From assembly GCF_014982725.1 (NCBI RefSeq), contig NZ_JADCJZ010000001.1:558001-622000 (forward strand): a stretch of 64,000 bases of DNA, given 5' to 3'. Shown piece by piece: positions 14,827 to 24,071 of this stretch. Source of the stretch: Thermophilibacter gallinarum (GTDB lineage: Bacteria > Actinomycetota > Coriobacteriia > Coriobacteriales > Atopobiaceae). A program made the translations under genes and the position numbers. The notes beneath the pieces were generated by a model. That model made no database searches. It was not told the origin of the DNA and saw nothing but the letters and a program-made list of their open reading frames with translations. The stretch's first letter is position 1, and every line of letters begins with the position of its first letter.

Positions 14827-16296
14827 ATGGGCAGGCCGGGAGCGTTTCTGACGGTGGGCCGGCGCGCCCACGAGCTGCGCCCGATCGAGGAGCGGGTGCG
14901 CGACTACGAGGAGCTCTACGAGGAGCCGGGTGCGGACGTCCGGCGCGCGCAGGCGAGCCGCTGCATGCACTGCGGCGTCGCGTTCTGCCAGGCGGGCGTC
15001 TCGTTCGGCGGGGCGCGCCCGAGCGGCTGCCCGCTCCACAACCTCATCCCCGAGTGGAACGACCTCGTCTACCGGGGGCTCTGGCGCGAGGCGGCGGAGC
15101 GGCTGGCGCTCACCTCCCCGCTGCCGGAGTTCACGAGCCGCGTGTGCCCGGCGCTCTGCGAGGCTGCCTGCAACCTGGGGTGCCACGGAGAGCCCGAGAC
15201 GATCCACGACAACGAGCGCGCGATCTCGGACTGGGAGTGGGCGCACGGCGGGCCACGGCGCTTCTCGCCCGCCGCCCCGGATGCCCCGCGCGTGGCGGTG
15301 GTGGGCTCCGGCCCCGCCGGGCTCGCGGCCGCCTGGGAGCTCGCCCGCCGAGGGGCCCGCGTGACGGTCGTGGAGCGGGCGGACCGCGCGGGAGGCCTGC
15401 TCACGTACGGCATCCCCAACATGAAGCTCCCCAAGGAGGTGGTCGCGCGCCGCGTGGCGCTCATGGAGGAGCTGGGCATCGAGTTTCGCCTGAACACGGA
15501 CGCGGCCGAGAAGGACGTGGCGCGGGAGCTGCTCGCGGAATCCGACGCGGTGGTCCTGGCCGCCGGCGCGCGCGTGCCGCGCGGTCTTTCGGCGGCGGGC
15601 TTCGAGGAGGGTCTCGCCTCGGGTGGCGTGGTCTGGGCCGTGGACTACCTCACGGCCTCTACGCGCTCGCTGCTCGACGGAGGCGAGCCCGCGGTGAGCG
15701 CCGAGGGGCTCGACGTCGTGGTGATCGGCGGCGGCGACACGGGCAACGACTGCCTCGGCACCGCCGTGCGCCAGGGCGCGCGCTCGGTGCGGCAGATCGA
15801 GTTCCTGCCGCGTCCCGCCGAGCCGGGGCCGGGTGCCACGCGCTGGCCCGAGTGGCCCGCCACGCTCAAGACGGACTACGGCCAGCAGGAGGCCATCGAG
15901 CTCATGGGCGGCGAGATGCGCTCCTGGGGCGTGGACACGCTCGAGGTCCTTCTCGACGAGGCGGGCGCGGTGCGCGGCCTCACCGTCGCCGACCTCGACT
16001 GGTCGGGCGGCCGTCCCGAGCGCGTGGCGGGCAGCGAGCGGGAGATCCCCGCGCAGCTCGTGCTCGTGGCCTGCGGCTTCACGGGCCCGGAGCGCGGCGT
16101 GCTGGACGCCCTGGGCGTGGGCGTGGGGGAGCGCGGGCTGCCGGCGCCGGGTCAGAGCGCGCATCGCGCGGCGTCTGCCGGCGACACGCCGGTCTTTCTC
16201 GCCGGCGACGTGCGCAGCGGGTCCTCGCTCGTGGTGAGCGCGATCGCCGATGCGCTGGCCTGCGTGGATGAGGTTGCCGACGCGCTGGGGCTCTGA
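14827..16296 (+). CDS. gltD: Glutamate synthase, small subunit
   Basis: 489 residues. Supplies electrons from NAD(P)H to GltB. N-terminal cysteine clusters for 4Fe-4S centres (RCMHCGVAFCQ at ~45-55, RVCPALCEAACNLGC at ~103-117), FAD-binding VVGSGPAGLAAAWELARRG (~158-176), the IPNMKLPK loop, and NAD(P)-binding VVIGGGDTGNDCLGTAVRQG. C-terminal FLAGDVRSGSSLVVSAIADA completes the FAD site. It starts one base after the gltB stop, so the subunits are co-translated. Confidence 0.95.
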   Translation: MGRPGAFLTVGRRAHELRPIEERVRDYEELYEEPGADVRRAQASRCMHCGVAFCQAGVSFGGARPSGCPLHNLIPEWNDLVYRGLWREAAERLALTSPLPEFTSRVCPALCEAACNLGCHGEPETIHDNERAISDWEWAHGGPRRFSPAAPDAPRVAVVGSGPAGLAAAWELARRGARVTVVERADRAGGLLTYGIPNMKLPKEVVARRVALMEELGIEFRLNTDAAEKDVARELLAESDAVVLAAGARVPRGLSAAGFEEGLASGGVVWAVDYLTASTRSLLDGGEPAVSAEGLDVVVIGGGDTGNDCLGTAVRQGARSVRQIEFLPRPAEPGPGATRWPEWPATLKTDYGQQEAIELMGGEMRSWGVDTLEVLLDEAGAVRGLTVADLDWSGGRPERVAGSEREIPAQLVLVACGFTGPERGVLDALGVGVGERGLPAPGQSAHRAASAGDTPVFLAGDVRSGSSLVVSAIADALACVDEVADALGL

Positions 16297-16297
16297 C

Positions 16298-16477
16298 ATG
16301 GGCGGACCGGACGACAGGAACGGCATCGTGTGGCTTGAGGACGGCCATGAGGCCGCCTTCGAGCCCGCGACGCCCCCGCGCCCGTGGCTCGAGGAGTCGC
16401 TGGAGTGGGGCGCGAAGAGCGACGACTCCCCGCCGGAGCCCGCCGGGGACGGTCCCGCCGAGCTCGTCTGGCTGTGA
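16298..16477 (+). CDS. Small acidic protein downstream of gltD
   Basis: 59 residues, rich in Glu, Asp, Pro and Trp. Its ATG follows the gltD stop by one base (TGACATG), which argues for a real, coupled gene. There is no membrane segment, cysteine pair or recognised motif. It sits between glutamate synthase and glutamine synthetase, so a link to nitrogen assimilation is possible, but no function can be assigned. Confidence 0.5.
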   Translation: MGGPDDRNGIVWLEDGHEAAFEPATPPRPWLEESLEWGAKSDDSPPEPAGDGPAELVWL

Positions 16478-16619
16478 GGCCCGTGCCCTTCTCGCCATGA
16501 AATGGCCCTGAAGATGCAACCAAACCATGCGCCGCGCTTCACGTTGGCGCAACGGCTGTGAAACAATGGGCCCGTAGAGTATTCGGCCGTAAGCCACACC
16601 GCCGAGAGAAGGGGCGCAC

Positions 16620-18710
16620 ATGGGCAAGGACAGGGTCTCGCAGGAGTACGGCAGCCTGCTGTTCACCGACGCGGTGATGCAGGAGCGGCTCCCCAAGCCG
16701 ACGTACAAGGAGCTCCGCCAGGTCATCGACGACGGCAAGCCGCTCGACCTCGACATCGCCAACGAGGTCGCGCACGCGATGAAGGAGTGGGCGCTCGAGA
16801 AGGGCGCCACGCACTTCGCGCACTGGTTCCAGCCGCTCACGGGCATCACGTCCGAGAAGCACGACAGCTTCCTCACGCCGATCAACGACGGCACGATCCT
16901 CATGTCCTTCTCGGGCAAGGAGCTCGTTCAGGGCGAGCCGGACGCCTCGAGCTTCCCGAGCGGCGGCCTGCGCGCCACCTTCGAGGCCCGCGGCTACACC
17001 GCCTGGGATCCCACGAGCCCGGCCTTCATCAAGGACGAGGTCCTCTGCATCCCCACCGCCTTCGTCTCCTACACCGGCGAGGCGCTCGACAAGAAGACGC
17101 CGCTTTTGCGCTCGCAGGTGGTGCTCGAGCAGCAGGCCAAGCGCGTGCTCGCGCTCTTTGGCCGCGAGCCCAAGCGCGTCTTCACCACGATCGGCCCCGA
17201 GCAGGAGTACTTCCTCGTGAAGGAGGAGGACTACGAGGCGCGCCCCGACCTCGTCTACTGCGGCCGCACGCTCTTCGGCTGCGAGCCGGTCAAGGGCCAG
17301 GAGCTGGAGGAGCACTACTTCGGCGCCATCCGCCCGACCGTCAACGACTTCATGAAGGAGGTCGACGACGAGCTCTGGAAGCTCGGCGTCCCGGTCAAGA
17401 CCAAGCACAACGAGGTCGCGCCGTCCCAGCACGAGCTGGCGCCGATCTTCGAGCAGGGGTCGCTGGCCATCGACGACAACCTCCTCACGATGGAGAAGCT
17501 CAAGCTCATGGCCACCCGTCACGGTCTGGCCTGCCTCGAGCACGAGAAGCCCTTCGAGTACGTGAACGGCTCCGGCAAGCACAACAACTGGTCCATCTGC
17601 GCCGACGGCAAGAACCTGCTCGAGCCGGGCGCGGTGCCGAGCGAGAACCTGCAGTTCCTGGTGTTTCTCGCCGCGCTCGTGGCGGCCGTCGACGAGCACG
17701 CCGACCTGCTGCGCGCCTCCGTGGCCTCCGCGGGCAACGACCACCGTCTCGGCGCCAACGAGGCGCCCCCGGCGATCATCTCGGTTTTCCTGGGCGACCA
17801 GCTCCACGCCATCGTGGAGGCCCTCATCAACAAGGAAGAGCCCGAGGTCCACGAGGCCGAGGTCATGGACCTGGGCGTGCCCGCCCTGCCCGACCTCCTG
17901 CGCGACTCCACCGACCGCAACCGCACCTCGCCCTTCGCCTTCACCGGCAACAAGTTCGAGTTCCGCATGTGCGGCAGCCAGCAGAACCTGGCCGATCCCA
18001 ACGTGGTCCTCAACACCGCAGTGGCCGAGCAGTGCGACCGCTTCGCCACCAAGCTCGAGGGCAAGACCGGCGACGAGTTCACCAACCTCGCCCTGCGCTG
18101 GGTGCGCCACACCCTGCGCGACCACCAGCGCGTGCTCTTCGAGGGTAACGGCTACTCCGAGGAGTGGGAGGTCGAGGCCGCCCGGCGCGGGCTGCCCAAC
18201 CTCAAGACCACGCCGGACGCGCTGCCGTGCATGACCAAGCCCGAGAACGTGGCGTTCTACGAGAAGTACCACGTGCTCGACGAGGCCGAGATCCACGCGC
18301 GCTACGTCTCCAAGGCCGAGCAGTACGCCAAGCTCCTCAACATCGAGGCCAACACGATGGTCTACATGGCGCGCCACCTCTACGTGCCCGCGCTCTCCGA
18401 CTACTCGGGCGACCTCGCCACGAGCGTGGCCACCAAGGCCGAGATCGGCATCGACGCCAAGGTCGAGAAGGACCTCGTGCGGACGCTCACCGCGGGGATC
18501 GCGCAGATCGACGAGGCGGCGCGCGCGCTCGAGGAGGCGAACGTCGCCGCGCGCGAGGTCGCCGACCCGCAGGCGCGCTGTGACGCCTACCGCGACGAGG
18601 TGCTCCCCGCCATGGACGCGCTGCGCGCCCCGGTCGACGCGATGGAGCGCATCTGCGGCGCCGACTACTGGCCCGTGCCCACCTACAACAAGATGCTCTT
18701 CTGGGTGTAG
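16620..18710 (+). CDS. glnA: Glutamine synthetase, type III
   Basis: 696 residues, the length typical of the large type III enzyme (GlnN) rather than the ~450-residue type I. Makes glutamine from glutamate, ammonia and ATP. Type III hallmarks are visible: [12 protein letters not shown] near the N-terminus, [19 protein letters not shown], the Glu-containing metal site GPEQEYFLV, then [16 protein letters not shown], the substrate site [11 protein letters not shown] and [17 protein letters not shown]. It follows gltBD, so glutamine synthesis and use are encoded side by side. ATG at 16620; a 140-bp gap before it suggests its own promoter, which I could not define. Confidence 0.95.
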   Translation: MGKDRVSQEYGSLLFTDAVMQERLPKPTYKELRQVIDDGKPLDLDIANEVAHAMKEWALEKGATHFAHWFQPLTGITSEKHDSFLTPINDGTILMSFSGKELVQGEPDASSFPSGGLRATFEARGYTAWDPTSPAFIKDEVLCIPTAFVSYTGEALDKKTPLLRSQVVLEQQAKRVLALFGREPKRVFTTIGPEQEYFLVKEEDYEARPDLVYCGRTLFGCEPVKGQELEEHYFGAIRPTVNDFMKEVDDELWKLGVPVKTKHNEVAPSQHELAPIFEQGSLAIDDNLLTMEKLKLMATRHGLACLEHEKPFEYVNGSGKHNNWSICADGKNLLEPGAVPSENLQFLVFLAALVAAVDEHADLLRASVASAGNDHRLGANEAPPAIISVFLGDQLHAIVEALINKEEPEVHEAEVMDLGVPALPDLLRDSTDRNRTSPFAFTGNKFEFRMCGSQQNLADPNVVLNTAVAEQCDRFATKLEGKTGDEFTNLALRWVRHTLRDHQRVLFEGNGYSEEWEVEAARRGLPNLKTTPDALPCMTKPENVAFYEKYHVLDEAEIHARYVSKAEQYAKLLNIEANTMVYMARHLYVPALSDYSGDLATSVATKAEIGIDAKVEKDLVRTLTAGIAQIDEAARALEEANVAAREVADPQARCDAYRDEVLPAMDALRAPVDAMERICGADYWPVPTYNKMLFWV

Positions 18711-18733
18711 GGACGGCTCACAGCCTCTGACGG

Positions 18734-18775
18734 GCGCCCGGCACGTCGCGCATGACGTGCCGGGCGCCGCCTTTG
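18734..18775 (+). terminator. Terminator after glnA
   Basis: Perfect 13-bp stem GCGCCCGGCACGT (18734-18746) / ACGTGCCGGGCGC (18755-18767), 8-nt loop, with a weak CTTT tail. Confidence 0.65.
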
Positions 18776-19229
18776 GGGTGGTTGCGGCCGCCGATTCCTC
18801 CTCGGAGCCGTCCCGCCGCTCCTACCTGGCTTTGAGAAACGGGTTTTATGTCTGCGCGTCAAGAAGGGCTCGTATGCAGCCGGTTCAGCGCACTCTCGCG
18901 AACTGTGGGAAAATATTTTATCTCAAAACGCCGGGATTCCCGCTACCGCATAAACTTGTTTCCCAAAACCGAGAAGGTTTGCGCGAGAGGGGTCCCTCCG
19001 GGATGCGGAAGTCACCCGGAAGCGCATGACCCGCCGAACCCGGCGCTTTGCGCCCATGCAATATCGAAGATTGCCGGAAACGCACGATGTTGCGTTCTCC
19101 CGCGGGCTCACAAGAACGCATTAGCGAGAAGAGACGTCCTTTTTAGGCGTCTCGGCCAGAGATCTGCGATGCTGCGTTCCAGAGGACCCCTGGGGGAACG
19201 CAGCATCGCAATTTGTTGGAAATGCGCGG
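18776..19229. other. Convergent gap between glnA and a HAD gene
   Basis: About 450 bp with no convincing gene. The part at 18835-18970 is clearly more AT-rich than its surroundings (for example GAAAATATTTTATCTC near 18907), and the right half carries the repeats described at 19085-19210. An open frame spans the region, but it has no ribosome site and an amino-acid content unlike real proteins. Confidence 0.5.
19085..19210. repeat. Private repeat cluster with a perfect 16-bp hairpin
   Basis: TGCGATGCTGCGTTCC (19165-19180) pairs perfectly with GGAACGCAGCATCGCA (19195-19210) around a spacer containing GGACCCCTGGG. A related direct copy, CGATGTTGCGTTCTC, lies at 19085-19099 and a related inverted copy, AAGAACGCATTAGCG, at 19112-19126. 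Order: forward, reverse, forward, reverse. Confidence 0.82.
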
Positions 19230-19967
19230 CTACGCGTCCTGCTCGTCCAGGCGGGCGACGAGGTCGGGCAGCTCGCGGGCCAGGCGCTCCATGGGGCCGC
19301 GCCAGACGGCGCCGCGCGGGCGCCCGTGACCGACGTAGGCGGTGCGCAGGCCGCAGCCGTCGCGCACGATGTCGCGAACGGCGTCGTTGCCCACCATCAG
19401 GCACTCCTCGAGCCGCACGCCCAGCTGGTTGGCGAACTCCTGGTAGTAGCGCGTGCTCGGCTTGCAGCGCGTGGAGTTCGAGTACGTCGAGACGAGCGCG
19501 AAGTCCTTCTCGTCCACGCCGGCCCAGCCCATCCGGGCGCGGTCGCACGCGAGCGAGAACGTGGGGTTGGTGGCGAGCGCGCAGATCAGGCCCGCGTCGT
19601 GCACGGCCTCGATGGCCTCGCGGGCGCCGGGCACGGGGCGTGCCGCCACGACGCCGCTCGAGAAGCCGGGGACGATCCGCTCCTCGTAGTAGGTCATGAG
19701 GTCGGCGATCACCGGGTCGTCGAGCGGGATGCCGCAGGCCTCGAGCATGGTCTTGTTGAAGAGCTGCTCGTTGGTGAGGGAGTCCTCGCGGTCCTGCGCG
19801 TCCATGGCGAGAAACGCGCGGACGTAGGGGACGCCGAGCGCGACGGGGGTCGTCCGGGCGACGCTGGCGAGCAGGCGGGAGGCACCGGCCACGTAGCGGG
19901 CGATGAACGCCGTGAGGTTGAGCCTCAGCAGCGTGTCGTCCAGGTCGAAGAGCACCGCTCTGATCAC
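19230..19967 (-). CDS. HAD-superfamily hydrolase
   Basis: 245 residues. Motif I LFDLDDT (Asp8 nucleophile, Asp10 acid/base), motif II in ALATNPTFS, motif III lysine in RCKPSTRYY and motif IV GNDAVRDI are all present, so it should be an active phosphatase-type enzyme. A helical cap (residues ~15-95) lies between motifs I and II. The substrate is unknown; small phosphorylated metabolites are usual. GTG start at 19967 with GGGAGGTGG upstream. It is divergent from rpsA. Confidence 0.85.
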   Translation of the reverse strand: MIRAVLFDLDDTLLRLNLTAFIARYVAGASRLLASVARTTPVALGVPYVRAFLAMDAQDREDSLTNEQLFNKTMLEACGIPLDDPVIADLMTYYEERIVPGFSSGVVAARPVPGAREAIEAVHDAGLICALATNPTFSLACDRARMGWAGVDEKDFALVSTYSNSTRCKPSTRYYQEFANQLGVRLEECLMVGNDAVRDIVRDGCGLRTAYVGHGRPRGAVWRGPMERLARELPDLVARLDEQDA

Positions 19968-20033
19968 GCGCGCACCACCTCCCGTCCCTTTGCCGACGTC
20001 TTGCGGAAATTAGAGAATACCCGTTCTCCGCGC

Positions 20034-20063
20034 TTGAAAATCATACGCGAAAAACGCTACTCT
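20034..20063 (+). promoter_or_regulatory. Promoter of rpsA
   Basis: TTGAAA (20034-20039) and TACTCT (20058-20063), spacing 18 nt, in an AT-rich patch. A ~140-nt leader to the start at 20206 leaves room for translational control, as is common for S1, but no known structure was recognised. Confidence 0.6.
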
Positions 20064-20205
20064 ATCGTTCGTGTGGGCATAGGGCCCGCACAACCGTATC
20101 TGTCGGCCCCCGAGAGCATGTAAGTTTCCACGTAGACGCCGCGACTTGGCACTGCAGGCAGCGACCATGACGACCGGGGCCCCGAAGTTCGAAAGGGGTC
20201 CACTT

Positions 20206-21411
20206 TTGAGTGAGATTCAGAACTCGTCCATCTTCGCGCTGGACGACATCTCCGACGAGGAGATGAGCAACCTCATCGACGGCACCGTGACCGACTTTGA
20301 CGAGGGCGGCCTCGTCACCGGCACCGTCGTGAAGATCGAGCGCGACGAGGTCCTGCTTGACATCGGCTACAAGTCCGAGGGCGTCATCCCCTCCCGCGAG
20401 CTCTCCATCCGCAAGGACGTCAACCCCGCCGACGTCGTCGCCATGGGCGACGAGATCGAGGCTCTCGTTCTCCAGAAGGAGGACAAGGAGGGTCGTCTGG
20501 TCCTCTCCAAGAAGCGTGCCGAGTACGAGCGCGCCTGGAACGCCGTCGAGGAGAAGTTCAACTCCGGCGAGACCGTCGAGGGCGAGGTCATCGAGGTCGT
20601 CAAGGGCGGCCTGATCCTCGACATCGGCCTGCGCGGCTTCCTGCCCGCCTCCCTCGTCGACCTCCGTCGCGTCAAGGACCTCAACGCCTACCTCGGCACC
20701 CGCATCGAGGCCCGCGTCATCGAGATGGACCGCAACCGCAACAACGTCGTCCTCTCCCGTCGCGTCGTCCTCGAGGAGGCCCGCAAGGCCGAGCGCCAGG
20801 AGATCCTCTCCAAGCTCCAGGTCGGCATGCGCCTCAAGGGCACCGTCTCCTCGATCGTCGACTTCGGCGCCTTCGTCGACCTCGGCGGCATCGACGGCCT
20901 CGTGCACATCTCCGAGCTCTCCTGGAACCACGTCAACCACCCCTCCGAGGTCGTCAAGGTCGGCCAGGAGGTCGAGGTCCAGGTGCTCGACGTCGATCTC
21001 AACCGCGAGCGCATCTCCCTCGGTCTCAAGCAGACCACCGAGGACCCCTGGCGCTCCCTCGTCAAGAAGTACCCGGTCGACGCCATCGTCGAGGGTACCG
21101 TCACCAAGCTCGTCACCTTCGGTGCGTTCGTCGACCTCGGTGAGGGCGTCGAGGGCCTCGTGCACATCTCCGAGATGGCCAAGACCCACGTCGACCAGCC
21201 GTCCCAGGTCTGCGCCGTGGGCGACACCGTCCAGGTGAAGGTCATGGAGATCGACCTCGACCGTCGTCGCATCTCCCTCTCCATGAAGGCCGCCGCCGAG
21301 ACCCTCGGTACCGAGGTCGAGGTCAAGCCGCTCCCCGAGAGCGAGCAGGCCGAGGCTGAGGTTGAGGCCGAGCCCGAGGCCGTCGAGGCCGAGGAGACCG
21401 TCGAGGAGTAG
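20206..21411 (+). CDS. rpsA: 30S ribosomal protein S1
   Basis: 401 residues from the TTG start. Four S1 RNA-binding domains follow a short N-terminus: the first contains VEIERDEVLLDIGYKSEGVIP-like sequence, the second VVKGGLILDIGLRGFLPASLV, the third VDFGAFVDLGGIDGLVHISELSW and the fourth VTFGAFVDLGEGVEGLVHISEM. The C-terminal tail is highly acidic (Glu/Val/Ala repeats). Four domains are typical of actinobacterial S1, against six in E. coli. Start choice: AAAGGGG at 20192-20198 fits TTG 20206; an in-frame ATG at 20167 has no good ribosome site. Codon use is strongly biased, as expected of a highly expressed gene. Confidence 0.93.
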   Translation: MSEIQNSSIFALDDISDEEMSNLIDGTVTDFDEGGLVTGTVVKIERDEVLLDIGYKSEGVIPSRELSIRKDVNPADVVAMGDEIEALVLQKEDKEGRLVLSKKRAEYERAWNAVEEKFNSGETVEGEVIEVVKGGLILDIGLRGFLPASLVDLRRVKDLNAYLGTRIEARVIEMDRNRNNVVLSRRVVLEEARKAERQEILSKLQVGMRLKGTVSSIVDFGAFVDLGGIDGLVHISELSWNHVNHPSEVVKVGQEVEVQVLDVDLNRERISLGLKQTTEDPWRSLVKKYPVDAIVEGTVTKLVTFGAFVDLGEGVEGLVHISEMAKTHVDQPSQVCAVGDTVQVKVMEIDLDRRRISLSMKAAAETLGTEVEVKPLPESEQAEAEVEAEPEAVEAEETVEE

Positions 21412-21433
21412 CCCTTCTCGCCAACGCGTCTAG

Positions 21434-21466
21434 GAGCGGGGTCACCTGAGGGTGGCCCCGCTTTTT
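21434..21466 (+). terminator. Terminator after rpsA
   Basis: Stem AGCGGGGTCACC / GGTGGCCCCGCT with a 4-nt loop, followed by TTTTT at 21462-21466; a classical intrinsic terminator. Confidence 0.88.
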
Positions 21467-21742
21467 GCGTCGCCCCTCGCCCTCTGCCGCTGCCCCCCTT
21501 TGAGGGTATGTACACTGTTGCAACTTTGATTTTGTGCGTGGTAAGCGCAAACCAGCAGGTAGAGCGCTTGTCGAGAAGAACATCAATTTTGAAGCAGTGT
21601 ACATACCCGGAAGGGGAAGGGGGGGACAAAAGGAGGGGCAAAGGAGGGCGCGGCAGGGGTTTGCGGGCGCTCGGAGCCGCGGTATCGTTCATGCCCGAAC
21701 GGGGTACGTTTACAACCGTTGACCAACGAGAGGGGAGCGGAG
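21467..21742. other. Gap after rpsA
   Basis: About 275 bp without a gene. It is dominated by the nested palindrome at 21495-21616, then G-rich sequence leading to the start of the next gene. AT-richer sequence at 21700-21720 (GTACGTTTACAACC) may hold that gene's promoter. Confidence 0.5.
21495..21616. repeat. Nested palindrome with long private arms
   Basis: The left arm (21495-21531) and right arm (21580-21616) are complementary over ~37 bp with several mismatches; the best block is GGGTATGTACACTG (21504-21517) against CAGTGTACATACCC. The interior holds a second stem, AAGCGC/GCGCTT. The arm also contains TACACTGTTGCAAC, an exact 14-nt match to the uvrB promoter region. Confidence 0.85.
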
Positions 21743-22153
21743 ATGGCGTCGGGTGACTGGCAACGCAAGGTGGCGGAGTGGCTTCGCGGGAGGCAGGGGC
21801 CGGACGACCTCGCCGTCTTCTGCGTGAACCTGGCCATCGTGGTCCTGCTGGTGAACGCGCTGCTGCGCACGGGCTGGCTCGGCTGGGCGGCGCTTCTGCT
21901 CGTGGCGTACTCGATGTTCCGGATCCAGTCCAGGAACCTCGGTACCCGCGCCCATGAGAACGAGGCGTTCCTGAAGGCGCTCGGCCCCGCGCGCCCCTGG
22001 GTACAGAACCCGCGCGCCGCCTGGGGCGAGCTGCGCGCCTACAAGCACGTGCGCTGCGGCTCGTGCCGCCAGAAGGTCCGCGTGCCGCGCGGCAAGGGCC
22101 GACTGCGCGTGACGTGTCCCAAGTGCGGGACCAAGTTCGAGGTCCGCTCGTAG
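21743..22153 (+). CDS. Membrane protein with C-terminal zinc ribbon
   Basis: 136 residues. Two adjacent hydrophobic segments (VFCVNLAIVVLLVNALL at ~28-45 and LGWAALLLVAYSMF at ~50-64) form a hairpin in the membrane, and the C-terminus has CGSC and CPKC knuckles spaced 21 residues apart, as in MJ0042-type zinc ribbons. GAGGGGAGCGGAG precedes the ATG. The family is uncharacterised; a role in sensing or in assembling a membrane complex is only a guess. Confidence 0.7.
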   Translation: MASGDWQRKVAEWLRGRQGPDDLAVFCVNLAIVVLLVNALLRTGWLGWAALLLVAYSMFRIQSRNLGTRAHENEAFLKALGPARPWVQNPRAAWGELRAYKHVRCGSCRQKVRVPRGKGRLRVTCPKCGTKFEVRS

Positions 22154-22205
22154 GGCCGCTCGGCGCCCCCAGCCCCGACCAGCGGTCGGCGTCAGCCTCG
22201 TAGTG

Positions 22206-22234
22206 CTATCGTTTTAATCGCATATCAACGATAG
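22206..22234. promoter_or_regulatory. Inverted repeat upstream of the NitT/TauT-type ABC operon
   Basis: Perfect 8-bp arms CTATCGTT (22206-22213) / AACGATAG (22227-22234) around 13 AT-rich bases, ending at the ribosome site. Its position over the likely promoter suggests an operator for an unidentified regulator. Confidence 0.5.
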
Positions 22235-22245
22235 GGAGGCTCACC

Positions 22246-23277
22246 ATGAGAGTTGACAGAAGGACGTTCCTGAAGATCGCCGGCGCCGGCTCGGCGTCGC
22301 TCGCGCTCGCGGCCTGCGGCACGACCGCCCAGGAGCCCGCGGCCGAGGAGGAGCCCGCAGCCGACGCCGAACCCGTCGCCGTGCGCACCGCGGCCCTCAA
22401 GGGCCCGACCGCCATGGGCCTCGTGCGCTTCATGAGCGAGGTCGACGCCGGCAACCTCGCGGACAACGACTACACCTTCGAGATCTACGCCGCCCCGGAC
22501 GAGATCACCCCGCTCATCGCCAAGGAGGGCGTCGACATCGCCGCCGTGCCCGCCAACCTCGCGGCAACGCTCTACAACAAGACCGAGGGCGGCGTCCGCG
22601 TCATCGCGATCAACACGCTCGGCGTGCTCTACATCTGCGAGCTGGGCGACACCGTCAGAAGCGTCGAGGACCTGCGCGGCAAGACGATCTACGCCTCCGG
22701 CAAGGGCTCCACGCCCGAGTACGGCCTCCAGTACGTGCTCGAGAAGAACGGGCTCACCGTCGGCGAGGACGTGACCATCGAGTGGAAGAGCGAGCACGCC
22801 GAGTGCGTCCAGGCGCTCGCGACCGCCGAGGGCGAGGCCGTGGCGATGCTGCCGCAGCCCTTCGTGACCACCGCCCAGGCGCAGAACGACAAGATCCGCG
22901 TGGCGCTCGACCTCACCGAGGAGTGGGACCGCGTCCAGACCGGTGACGAGACGAGCTCCATGATCACCGGCGTCGCCGTCGTCCGCTCCGCCTTCGCCGA
23001 CGAGAACCCCGCCGCCGTCGACGCGTTCCTGGCGCACTACGCCGAGTCCGTCGACTTCGTGAACGAGAACGTGGCGGACGCCGCGCAGCTCGTGGGCGAC
23101 TACGACATCGTGCCGGCCCACGTGGCCGAGAAGGCCCTGCCCGAGTGCAACATCGTCTGCGTGACCGGCGAGGACATGAAGGAGCGCCTCTCCGGCTACC
23201 TCGCGGTCCTCGCCGACCAGAACGCGGAGGCCGTGGGCGGCGCCGTTCCCGGCGACGACTTCTACTACGGCGCGTAG
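22246..23277 (+). CDS. ABC transporter substrate-binding lipoprotein, NitT/TauT-like
   Basis: 343 residues. Twin-arginine motif DRRTFLK (residues 4-10) then a lipobox with Cys24 (LAAC), so Tat-exported and membrane-anchored. A 20-residue Glu/Ala/Pro linker follows. The mature part starts KGPTAMGLVRFM and resembles COG0715-type binding proteins of nitrate, sulfonate, thiamine-precursor and related importers. Together with the next two genes it forms a full transporter. The substrate cannot be told. AGGGAGG lies before the ATG. Confidence 0.82.
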   Translation: MRVDRRTFLKIAGAGSASLALAACGTTAQEPAAEEEPAADAEPVAVRTAALKGPTAMGLVRFMSEVDAGNLADNDYTFEIYAAPDEITPLIAKEGVDIAAVPANLAATLYNKTEGGVRVIAINTLGVLYICELGDTVRSVEDLRGKTIYASGKGSTPEYGLQYVLEKNGLTVGEDVTIEWKSEHAECVQALATAEGEAVAMLPQPFVTTAQAQNDKIRVALDLTEEWDRVQTGDETSSMITGVAVVRSAFADENPAAVDAFLAHYAESVDFVNENVADAAQLVGDYDIVPAHVAEKALPECNIVCVTGEDMKERLSGYLAVLADQNAEAVGGAVPGDDFYYGA

Positions 23278-23279
23278 GC

Positions 23280-24071
23280 TTGGCGCGCGCGGGCGAGAGA
23301 GGCACCGAGAAGGACGGGCGGCTCCGGACGTGGGCCGCCCGTCTCGCCTGCGTCGCCTTCTGGCTCGTGGTCTGGGAGTTCGGCGCGCGGGCGATCGACG
23401 CGCGCATCATCCTCGTGGGTCCGCTCGAGGTCCTGGCCCGTCTCGCCGAGCTGGCGACGACCGGTGAGTTCTGGGCCTCGGTGGGCGTGTCGCTCGGGCG
23501 CATCGGCGTCGGGTTTCTCGCCGCGGTCGTCGCGGGGACGGCCCTCGCGGCGCTCGCGAGCCGCGCGACCGTGGTTCGCGAGCTGCTCGCCCCGGTGATG
23601 GGCGCCATGAAGGCCGTTCCGGTGGCGTCGTTCGTGATCCTCGTCTTGCTGTGGGTCTCGTCGAGCTACCTCTCGATGGTGATCGCGCTCGTCATGGCGC
23701 TGCCCGTCGTCTACGCCAACGTGCTCGAGGGCATCTCCCAGACCGACCCCAAGCTGCTCGAGATGTGCGACGTCTTCGGCGTGCGCGGCTGGGACCGCGT
23801 GCGCCTGGTCTACGCCTCCGAGGTGCTGCCGTACTTCCGCGTCGCGGTGACGCTCGCGCTCGGCCTCTCCTGGAAGGCGGGCATCGCGGCCGAGGTGATC
23901 GGCCTGCCGGACTTCACGATCGGCGAGCACCTCTACGACGCCAAGGTCTACCTGGACACCCCGGACCTCTTCGCCTGGACCGTGGCGATCGTGGCGGTGT
24001 CCGTCGCGCTGGAGGCGCTCGTCAAGCGCGTCATGGGGCGTCTGATGGAGCGATGGGAGGCACGGCCGTGA
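23280..24071 (+). CDS. ABC transporter permease, NitT/TauT-like
   Basis: 263 residues with six predicted helices and the EAA loop near VFGVRGWDRVRLVYASEVLPYF (only the ~20-residue loop is diagnostic). The GLSWKAGIAAEVIG segment near the C-terminus is typical of the nitrate/sulfonate/thiamine-precursor permease family. The start is uncertain: a TTG lies two bases after the upstream stop and gives the right length, but no strong ribosome site is visible, so translation may depend on re-initiation. Confidence 0.8.
   Translation: MARAGERGTEKDGRLRTWAARLACVAFWLVVWEFGARAIDARIILVGPLEVLARLAELATTGEFWASVGVSLGRIGVGFLAAVVAGTALAALASRATVVRELLAPVMGAMKAVPVASFVILVLLWVSSSYLSMVIALVMALPVVYANVLEGISQTDPKLLEMCDVFGVRGWDRVRLVYASEVLPYFRVAVTLALGLSWKAGIAAEVIGLPDFTIGEHLYDAKVYLDTPDLFAWTVAIVAVSVALEALVKRVMGRLMERWEARP

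Noticed and set aside
18848-19229. Possible small gene in the AT-rich gap after glnA
   Set aside because: The frame overlaps the repeat cluster, lacks a ribosome site and has an Arg/Cys-rich composition typical of noncoding frames.
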